Shown piece after piece: positions 1-5,003 of a DNA stretch of 5,003 nt. The stretch comes from Bacillota bacterium (GTDB lineage: Bacteria; Bacillota; Clostridia; Acetivibrionales; DSM-2933), in NCBI GenBank assembly GCA_023441845.1, contig JAEZNF010000197.1, positions 1-5,003 of the forward strand. The letters run 5' to 3'. The position numbers were made by a program, and so were the translations under genes. Position 1 is the first letter of the stretch. Each line of letters opens with the position of its first letter. The notes under the pieces are model-generated. The model did no database searches and had not been told where the DNA came from. It saw only the letters and a list, made by a program, of their open reading frames with translations.

Positions 1-1424
<1,424 letters not shown>

Positions 1425-1460
1425 TCAATTTATATAAATCAACAGTCAACTATATTTAAA

Positions 1461-1730
1461 TCATACATTTGAAATAGCATCAATATACCCCGACCGCTTT
1501 TGTAATGTTACTGAAGAAATGGGCGAAAGGTATATCTTACTTTTCTTATCAATCTCAGTTATTATAAATGATTTTGGTAAGTCATTTGATATACTTTCTA
1601 TAAAACCTTCTTCTTCCGCTATTTTTAAAAACTCTTTTGTGTCTTTAGATACTGTTGTAGATTCTATATCCATTATTGCAATTATATTTCTCATTGGCAG
1701 CACTACATCTCCACCTATATGCAAAAACAT
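1461..1730 (-). CDS. remB: RemB/YaaB-like DUF370 protein
   Basis: An 89-residue protein of the DUF370 (RemA/RemB) family. In Bacillus subtilis, RemA is a DNA-binding activator of biofilm matrix genes, and RemB (YaaB) is its paralogue encoded between recF and gyrB. Here family membership rests on the N-terminal MFLHIGGDVVLPMRNIIAI, the central KSFIIT strand (about 54-59), the conserved YLSPISSVTLQKR (about 67-79), and the gene position. It is slightly longer than the roughly 80 residues usual for the family. The ATG at 1728-1730 has AGGAGG at 1738-1743, a 7-nt spacer. The stop is TGA. It lies 57 bp before gyrB and 177 bp after recF, so it may be transcribed with gyrB but apart from recF. No membrane segment or signal peptide is visible. 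The family assignment is firm. A biofilm role in this organism is only inferred. Confidence 0.9.
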   Translation of the reverse strand: MFLHIGGDVVLPMRNIIAIMDIESTTVSKDTKEFLKIAEEEGFIESISNDLPKSFIITEIDKKSKIYLSPISSVTLQKRSGYIDAISNV

Positions 1731-1789
1731 TTTCTTTCCTCCTGATTTCTTATAATGACCGGGAATTTTTATTTTTTCTTACATCACAA

Positions 1790-1818
1790 ATTCTCACGAT
1801 TATTTATTAAGGTGACAA
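1790..1818 (-). promoter_or_regulatory. Candidate promoter for remB(-gyrB)
   Basis: Reading the minus strand, TTGTCA (1813-1818, five of six matches to TTGACA) is followed after exactly 17 nt by GAGAAT (1790-1795, four of six matches to TATAAT). Transcription would start about 50 nt before the remB ATG. A second, weaker pair lies upstream: TTGCAT (1869-1874) and TAAAAT (1846-1851), also 17 nt apart. The 177-bp spacer is long compared with the 17 bp between yaaA and recF, which makes an internal promoter plausible. AT-rich DNA produces such matches by chance, so confidence is low. Confidence 0.35.
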
Positions 1819-1884
1819 AGCCTCTTTAAGTTTTTTCACAAGTACATTTTATAACAGTCTAAAATTTTATGCAAATCATTGCCT

Positions 1885-1898
1885 ATAATATATATTAT
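1885..1898. repeat. 14-bp perfect AT palindrome after recF
   Basis: ATAATATATATTAT is its own reverse complement and lies 9 bp beyond the recF stop. It contains no G or C, so it would make a very weak hairpin and is not a convincing terminator. It could simply reflect base composition. Confidence 0.4.
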
Positions 1899-1907
1899 TA
1901 ATATTTT

Positions 1908-3020
1908 TCAACTAACTATATTTCCTTCCTTAACATTTATATAGTTTGCGTATTCTCCAATTTCCTTTTCCAATATGTTTCTTTCAGTACATGTTATAAA
2001 TACCTGTATTCCCATAAGATTTTTGAATAAATACTCCTGTCTTTTATTATCAAGTTCTGACATAACATCATCTAATAGAAGTACAGGACTTTCTCCTATT
2101 TCATCTTTTATTATATCTATTTCAGAAAGTTTTACTGATAATACTGCAGTCCTTTGCTGTCCCTGTGATCCATAATTCTTCAAACTTTGTTGGTTAACAA
2201 GATATTCATATTCATCTCTTTGTGGGCCTACTAAAGTAGTTTTCTTTAATATTTCCCTTCTCATTACACTCTGCAAGTTTCTTTTAAAAGCTTTTCTTAT
2301 GCTGTTCAAATCACCATAATCTTCTATTCCGCTTATTGACGGAACATATTGTATTGAAAGTCTTTCCTGCCCGTTTGTTATCTTTAAATGATTTTCTTCC
2401 GCTCTTTTAGAGAGAATACCTACAAACTCTTTTCTTGCTTTTATAATCCTGGATCCCATGTCTGCTATACTTTGATTCCAAACTTCAAGGGTATCAACCA
2501 ATGATTTTTTTAACTCCATTTCCTTTAACAAATTATTTCTCTGTGTCAAAACTTTAATGTACTGCTGTAAATCATAAAAATATGCCGGTCTCAGCTGACT
2601 CAATGCTATATCAATAAATCTCCTTCTTTCCGAAGGGCCTTCTTTTATCATAAGCATATCCTCCGGTGAAAACATCACAGCATTTAATTGTCCAATCAGA
2701 CTAGCTATTCTTTTTAAAGGTATTTCGTTAACTCTTATTTTTCTCTTCTCTTCCCTGCTATATACTATTTCTATTTCTTTATGAGCTTCTCCCCTCAAAA
2801 AATCCAGTTTCACCGAATATGCATCTTTCCCAATTTTTATTAATTCAAAGTCTTTTGATGTCCTGTGTGATCTTGCCAATGAACACAGTATAATTGCCTC
2901 AAGTATGTTCGTCTTACCTTGTGCATTATCCCCATATATAACATTAATGTCCTTTTTAAATTCTATATTAACAGACTCATAATTTCTAAAATTCTTAAGA
3001 TGCAGACTTCTAATATACAA
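1908..3020 (-). CDS. recF: RecF, DNA repair and recombination ATPase
   Basis: RecF is an SMC/ABC-type ATPase that, with RecO and RecR, loads RecA at gapped DNA and stalled forks. The product has 370 residues, the usual family length. The N-terminus has the typical YIRSLHLKNFRNYE. The Walker A motif GDNAQGKT is at 30-37, the ABC-type signature around YGSQGQQRT at 283-291, and the Walker B LLLDDVMSELD at about 314-324 with the acidic pair 317-318. All ATPase residues are intact, with a helical arm between them. The start is a TTG (3018-3020): translation from it gives the family N-terminus exactly, and the upstream in-frame codons offer no ATG before a stop at 3042-3044. A GGGGG lies 7 nt before it. 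The gene begins 17 bp after yaaA, so the two are almost certainly co-transcribed. The stop is TGA. Confidence 0.98.
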   Translation of the reverse strand: MYIRSLHLKNFRNYESVNIEFKKDINVIYGDNAQGKTNILEAIILCSLARSHRTSKDFELIKIGKDAYSVKLDFLRGEAHKEIEIVYSREEKRKIRVNEIPLKRIASLIGQLNAVMFSPEDMLMIKEGPSERRRFIDIALSQLRPAYFYDLQQYIKVLTQRNNLLKEMELKKSLVDTLEVWNQSIADMGSRIIKARKEFVGILSKRAEENHLKITNGQERLSIQYVPSISGIEDYGDLNSIRKAFKRNLQSVMRREILKKTTLVGPQRDEYEYLVNQQSLKNYGSQGQQRTAVLSVKLSEIDIIKDEIGESPVLLLDDVMSELDNKRQEYLFKNLMGIQVFITCTERNILEKEIGEYANYINVKEGNIVS

Positions 3021-3027
3021 AATTATA

Positions 3028-3032
3028 CCCCC
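3028..3032 (-). promoter_or_regulatory. Atypical ribosome binding site for recF (GGGGG before a TTG start)
   Basis: The minus strand reads GGGGG, then the 7-nt spacer TATAATT, then TTG. GGGGG can pair with the anti-Shine-Dalgarno CCUCC using one G-U wobble. With the TTG start this predicts weaker translation than dnaN, remB or gyrB, which have GGAGG or AGGAGG and ATG. Confidence 0.6.
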
Positions 3033-3037
3033 AGACG

Positions 3038-3244
3038 TTATTCAATCTGAAACGTCTTTCCGTTAACCTCTATTATATCATTAGCTCTAAGTTTTTTACC
3101 CCTTCTTATTTCTATTTCTCCGTTTACTTTAACTTCGCCTTCTCCAATTATTGTCTTAGCATCGGATCCGTTACCTACCATACCTACCCATTTAAGAAAT
3201 TGATCCAGCTTTATAAATTCTGTTGTTATTTTTACTTTTTCCAC
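3038..3244 (-). CDS. yaaA: S4-domain protein YaaA (RlbA)
   Basis: A small protein that is essentially one S4 RNA-binding domain. The B. subtilis homologue YaaA (RlbA) sits at the same place between dnaN and recF and has been linked to ribosome assembly; its exact target is not evident from sequence. With the GTG start chosen here it has 68 residues. The S4 core runs from KLDQFLKWVGMVGNGSDAK through GEVKVNGEIEIRRGKKL to DIIEVNG, with the basic RRGKK patch expected to touch RNA. The GTG at 3242-3244 is chosen because AAGGG(TGAT) sits 7 nt upstream and because the resulting N-terminus aligns with the B. subtilis protein. An in-frame ATG at 3263-3265 would add seven residues but has no ribosome site. 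It starts 60 bp after dnaN and stops 17 bp before recF. Confidence 0.92.
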   Translation of the reverse strand: MEKVKITTEFIKLDQFLKWVGMVGNGSDAKTIIGEGEVKVNGEIEIRRGKKLRANDIIEVNGKTFQIE

Positions 3245-3251
3245 AATATCA

Positions 3252-3256
3252 CCCTT
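3252..3256 (-). promoter_or_regulatory. Ribosome binding site deciding the yaaA start
   Basis: The minus strand reads AAGGG followed by TGATATT and GTG. AAGGGTGAT resembles the anti-Shine-Dalgarno complement AAGGAGGTGAT, and the spacer is 7 nt. The alternative ATG at 3265 lies upstream of this site and has only AT-rich sequence in front of it, so the GTG is preferred. Confidence 0.65.
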
Positions 3257-3304
3257 ATAGAACATACGTTCTTAATTTATTTCCCTATTTTTTTAATTTT
3301 AAAA

Positions 3305-4411
3305 TCATTCACTTTTTAATCTTACAGGTAATACCATATACGCATATTCTTCATTATCAATTGGTCTTATAGTGCTTGGACCTATATTTGAAGTAAAATA
3401 CATATATACATTTTCATCTTCTATAACTTTCAGTGCCTCTATAAAATACCTTGGGTTAAATCCTATATCCATATTATTACCAGTCATTTCAATTCTTATT
3501 TCTTCTCTAACTGCACCAATTTCCGTACTTGATGATATTATTAATTTATCATCCTTTATACTGAACTTAACAGGATATTTCTTTTCTTCACTTGTTATTA
3601 GAGAAGCTCTTTCCAAACTTGAAAGAAACTCTTTAGTATTAATCAATACCTTTGTTTCGTGCTCTTTTGGTATAATATTTTTGTAATTTAAATATTCACC
3701 TTCAATCAATCTTGAAACTATTTTTACCTTTCCAAGGTCAAACATTATCTGACTTCTTGAAGCAAATATAGACATTTCATCTTCTACAGGCTGTACTATT
3801 TTTACTATTTCATTCAGTGTCTTACCAGGTACTATTACACTGAAATCATCAGTTTTCTTATCCAAACGGTTCTTTCTTAGAGCAAGCCTGAAACCGTCTA
3901 TAGCAACAAAGCTAATTTCATCACTTTTACATTCTATCAATGAACCGGTCAGTATAAGTCTGTTATCGTCAATACCTACTGCAAAAACAGTTTCCCTAAT
4001 CATATCCCTCACTGTTTTCTGTTTTATCAATAATGTGTTTTCTTTATCAATTGTCGGTATAGCCGGGTATCCTGCAGGTGATAATCCTTTAATTTCAAAA
4101 TGGGAATTTTCACATTCTATTATAACCAACTCCGAATTTTTTACTTCTATTAGTGTTTCGGAGTTTGGGAGTCTCCTTACTATTTCACCCAGAACTTTTG
4201 AATTTATTACTATTGTCCCCTCTTCTCTTATGTCTGCTTCTACAATACACTCTATAGCAATTTCAAGATCATTTCCGGTAAGTTTAAAGGAGGAGTCTCG
4301 GGCTTCCAATAATATTCCTTCAAGTATTTGCATGGTACTTTTGTTTGATACTGCCTTCTGTACTATATTTATTCCTTCTAAAAGATTTTCCTTTGAGCAT
4401 ATAACTTTCAT
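3305..4411 (-). CDS. dnaN: DNA polymerase III beta subunit (sliding clamp)
   Basis: DnaN forms the homodimeric ring that encircles DNA and tethers the replicative polymerase and many repair proteins. The product has 368 residues, within the normal 366-380 range, and shows all three clamp folds (about 1-120, 125-250 and 252-368). Recognisable segments are VQKAVSNKSTMQILEGILLEA (17-37), GNDLEIAIE (46-54), AIDGFRLALRK (170-180), SRLIEGEYLNYKNIIP (233-248) and the C-terminal YMVLPVRL (358-365), which forms part of the partner-binding pocket. The ATG at 4409-4411 has AGGAGG at 4419-4424 with a 7-nt spacer. The stop is TGA. RLILTG at 151-156 has Leu where many clamps have Pro, probably harmless. 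It is first in a likely dnaN-yaaA-recF operon. Two promoters in the upstream spacer, with -35 elements inside DnaA boxes, suggest expression tied to DnaA. Confidence 0.98.
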   Translation of the reverse strand: MKVICSKENLLEGINIVQKAVSNKSTMQILEGILLEARDSSFKLTGNDLEIAIECIVEADIREEGTIVINSKVLGEIVRRLPNSETLIEVKNSELVIIECENSHFEIKGLSPAGYPAIPTIDKENTLLIKQKTVRDMIRETVFAVGIDDNRLILTGSLIECKSDEISFVAIDGFRLALRKNRLDKKTDDFSVIVPGKTLNEIVKIVQPVEDEMSIFASRSQIMFDLGKVKIVSRLIEGEYLNYKNIIPKEHETKVLINTKEFLSSLERASLITSEEKKYPVKFSIKDDKLIISSSTEIGAVREEIRIEMTGNNMDIGFNPRYFIEALKVIEDENVYMYFTSNIGPSTIRPIDNEEYAYMVLPVRLKSE

Positions 4412-4447
4412 GGCAATTCCTCCTATAAAATATATTAAAGAATATAT

Positions 4448-4469
4448 AGCACTAATAATAATAAGTGCT
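4448..4469 (-). repeat. Hairpin AGCACT/AGTGCT in the dnaN leader
   Basis: The 6-bp arms at 4448-4453 and 4464-4469 are exact reverse complements around a 10-nt AT loop. In the dnaN transcript the hairpin would lie about 24 nt upstream of the AGGAGG. No T-run follows directly, so it is not a terminator. The loop DNA is the TAA-triplet run. Confidence 0.55.
4453..4464 (+). promoter_or_regulatory. TAA-triplet run, candidate DnaA-trio unwinding element
   Basis: The plus strand reads four TAA triplets, followed by GTGCTG and, at 4478, a DnaA-box-like site. In B. subtilis, DnaA-trios (read 5'-TAG or TAA-like) lie on the dnaN side of the last DnaA boxes with a GC-richer patch between them, and they guide DnaA onto single strand. 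Order and strand polarity agree here. The box involved is a one-mismatch site, which weakens the case. Confidence 0.4.
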
Positions 4470-4472
4470 GTT

Positions 4473-4486
4473 GATTCTGTTAATAA
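4473..4486 (+). repeat. Direct repeat copy 1, contains a DnaA-box-like site
   Basis: GATTCTGTTAATAA occurs here and again identically at 4620-4633. The last nine bases (4478-4486) are, on the minus strand, TTATTAACA, one mismatch from TTATNCACA. This copy is the box nearest the TAA-triplet run and dnaN. Confidence 0.7.
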
Positions 4487-4520
4487 CGTTTAAGCAAGTT
4501 TAAATCTAAGCTTTTGAGGC

Positions 4521-4540
4521 TGTTTATAAATTGTATATAA
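4521..4540 (-). promoter_or_regulatory. Two adjacent degenerate DnaA boxes
   Basis: On the minus strand, TTATAAACA (4521-4529) and TTATATACA (4532-4540) each differ from TTATNCACA at only the sixth base and lie 2 bp apart in the same orientation. They overlap the -10 region and predicted start of the proximal dnaN promoter. Because they are AT-only apart from one base, chance matches are possible. Confidence 0.4.
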
Positions 4541-4558
4541 GTAGGTCCGCTTTATCAA
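4530..4558 (-). promoter_or_regulatory. Proximal dnaN promoter
   Basis: The minus strand reads TTGATA (4553-4558, five of six), a 17-nt spacer, then TACAAT (4530-4535, five of six). Predicted transcription starts near 4523, giving a leader of about 110 nt. The -35 lies wholly inside the DnaA-box-like TTATCAACA at 4552-4560, which suggests repression or modulation by DnaA. Confidence 0.6.
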
Positions 4559-4560
4559 CA
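4552..4560 (+). promoter_or_regulatory. DnaA box, TTATCAACA
   Basis: One mismatch (A for C at position 6) from TTATNCACA. It coincides with the -35 of the proximal dnaN promoter. Confidence 0.55.
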
Positions 4561-4566
4561 GTTTAA

Positions 4567-4595
4567 TTTATATTTAACTTAAATAAGTTTGTCCA
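4567..4595 (-). promoter_or_regulatory. Distal dnaN promoter
   Basis: The minus strand reads TGGACA (4590-4595, five of six), a 17-nt spacer, then TATAAA (4567-4572, five of six). Transcription would start near 4560, for a leader of about 150 nt. It lies downstream of the dnaA terminator, so it would give dnaN its own transcript. The -35 is inside the DnaA-box-like TTGTCCACA at 4589-4597. Confidence 0.6.
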
Positions 4596-4597
4596 CA
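4589..4597 (+). promoter_or_regulatory. DnaA box, TTGTCCACA
   Basis: One mismatch (G for A at position 3) from TTATCCACA, retaining the CCACA half that contacts DnaA most strongly. Its start is 22 bp from the perfect box at 4611, on the same strand. Confidence 0.65.
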
Positions 4598-4610
4598 ATA
4601 AGTTTTCCCC

Positions 4611-4619
4611 TTATACACA
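4611..4619 (+). promoter_or_regulatory. Consensus DnaA box, TTATACACA
   Basis: An exact match to TTATNCACA and the only perfect one seen in the window. It faces the reversed box-like site at 4625-4633 across a 5-bp gap, forming a 23-bp imperfect palindrome. Confidence 0.85.
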
Positions 4620-4633
4620 GATTCTGTTAATAA
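4620..4633 (+). repeat. Direct repeat copy 2, contains a DnaA-box-like site
   Basis: An identical second copy of GATTCTGTTAATAA, 147 bp from the first. Its minus-strand TTATTAACA (4625-4633) points toward the consensus box at 4611-4619. Confidence 0.7.
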
Positions 4634-4649
4634 TTTCTCATTCATATAC

Positions 4650-4688
4650 AAAAATAGAAATGAGCATGTATGTATAAAGCTCACTTCT
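4650..4688 (-). terminator. Intrinsic terminator of dnaA
   Basis: On the minus strand, AGAAGTGAGC (4679-4688) and GCTCATTTCT (4656-4665) form a 10-bp stem with one G-U pair and a 13-nt loop, followed by ATTTTT (4650-4655). It begins 42 nt after the dnaA stop. Only four of the ten pairs are G-C, and there is one G-U pair, so termination may be partial and some readthrough into dnaN is possible. Confidence 0.7.
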
Positions 4689-4730
4689 GTTATAATTTTA
4701 TCCTAATAATTTGAACATGTATATATTTTT

Positions 4731-5003
4731 CTAATTACCTGAGATGTTTCTTTTAAGTTCACTCACAGCACGTCTTGTTTCAGGATTTGTCTCAATATCT
4801 TCGGTAATTTTATCGTATGCATGTATTACTGTTGTGTGATCTCTTCCTCCAAACTCATCGCCTATTTTTGGAAGAGACATATCAGTAAGCTCTCTGCATA
4901 AATACATGGCTATTTGTCTTGGATAGGAAATTTCCCTGTTTCTTTTCTTTGATTTAAATTCGTCTATACGTATGTTATAATAACGAGCTACAGTATCTTT
5001 TAT
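4731..5003 (-). CDS. dnaA: Chromosomal replication initiator DnaA, C-terminal end only
   Basis: The last 90 codons and TAG stop of DnaA, cut by the right edge. This is domain IV, the helix-turn-helix that binds DnaA boxes in oriC and at DnaA-regulated promoters. Numbering within the fragment, the basic loop KSKKRNRE is at 17-24, the phosphate-contacting Arg29 follows in YPRQ, and the family signature GGRDHTTVIHAYDKI spans 52-66. Arg54, Asp55, His56, Thr57 and Thr58 correspond to the base-contacting residues of E. coli DnaA (432-436), so specificity for TTATNCACA is expected. That agrees with the boxes found in the adjacent spacer. The AAA+ ATPase domain, start and promoter lie outside the window. 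A terminator follows 42 nt after the stop. Confidence 0.98.
   Translation of the reverse strand: MKDTVARYYNIRIDEFKSKKRNREISYPRQIAMYLCRELTDMSLPKIGDEFGGRDHTTVIHAYDKITEDIETNPETRRAVSELKRNISGN

Larger units (their letters stand above)
4412..4730. other. dnaA-dnaN spacer, probable part of the replication origin (oriC)
   Basis: This 319-bp non-coding, AT-rich stretch sits between dnaA and dnaN, where Firmicutes carry the DnaA-box cluster and unwinding element of oriC. Seen directly: one perfect match to TTATNCACA, two plus-strand one-mismatch boxes (4552-4560, 4589-4597), four minus-strand one-mismatch boxes (4478-4486, 4521-4529, 4532-4540, 4625-4633), and an AT-rich segment with four TAA triplets next to dnaN. 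In B. subtilis the origin is bipartite, with a second box cluster upstream of dnaA; that part would be outside this window. Origin activity is inferred from context and boxes, not shown. Confidence 0.85.

Noticed and set aside
1519..1755. A 78-codon plus-strand open frame over remB
   Set aside because: The minus-strand frame has an AGGAGG ribosome site and a conserved DUF370 sequence. The plus-strand frame has neither.
1885..1898. Terminator after recF
   Set aside because: The palindrome is entirely A and T, giving negligible stem stability.
3245..3265. ATG start for yaaA at 3263-3265
   Set aside because: It has no ribosome site in front of it. The GTG at 3242-3244 has AAGGG at a 7-nt spacing and matches the N-terminus of the B. 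subtilis homologue.
3372..3686. A 104-codon plus-strand open frame
   Set aside because: Antisense to the third domain of dnaN, with hydrophobic low-complexity composition typical of reverse-strand translation of AT-rich genes.
4035..4493. A 152-codon open frame on the plus strand over the start of dnaN
   Set aside because: It lies almost wholly antisense to dnaN, has no recognisable domain, and runs into the origin spacer. It is a shadow of a well-supported gene.

Overview
The window is the replication-origin gene cluster of a low-GC Gram-positive bacterium, most likely a member of Clostridia. Everything is transcribed from the minus strand. In transcription order (right to left) it holds the 3' end of dnaA, a 319-bp AT-rich dnaA-dnaN spacer, dnaN, the small S4-domain gene yaaA (rlbA), recF, the small DUF370 gene remB (yaaB), and the 5' two-thirds of gyrB, which runs off the left edge. 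This order is the classic Firmicutes oriC neighbourhood. The AT-rich base composition, strong AGGAGG ribosome sites and the sequence character of GyrB and RecF support Clostridia; I do not name a genus.

Region by region: 4731-5003 encodes DnaA domain IV, the DnaA-box binding domain. 4412-4730 is non-coding and looks like a working part of oriC. It has one perfect DnaA box (TTATACACA) and several one-mismatch boxes, an intrinsic terminator just after dnaA, two good sigma-A-type promoters reading into dnaN, a 14-bp direct repeat, and a TAA-triplet run beside dnaN that resembles the DnaA-trio unwinding element. 3305-4411 is dnaN (sliding clamp). 3038-3244 is yaaA, probably starting at a GTG. 1908-3020 is recF, starting at a TTG. 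A 177-bp spacer with weak promoter candidates precedes remB (1461-1730). A 57-bp spacer then leads to gyrB (1-1403).

How they work together: DnaA binds the boxes in the spacer and opens the origin. DnaN tethers the polymerase. RecF loads recombinase at stalled forks. Gyrase removes supercoils ahead of the fork. YaaA is an RNA-binding-type S4 protein, and RemB belongs to a family of small DNA-binding regulators. All genes are read away from the origin, co-directional with the leftward fork.

I see no mobile element, CRISPR array, tRNA, rRNA or new gene system. The notable points are regulatory (DnaA boxes embedded in the -35 elements of the dnaN promoters, paired boxes, a trio-like element in a hairpin) and two non-consensus residues in GyrB at positions linked to ATP-pocket and quinolone-related function.
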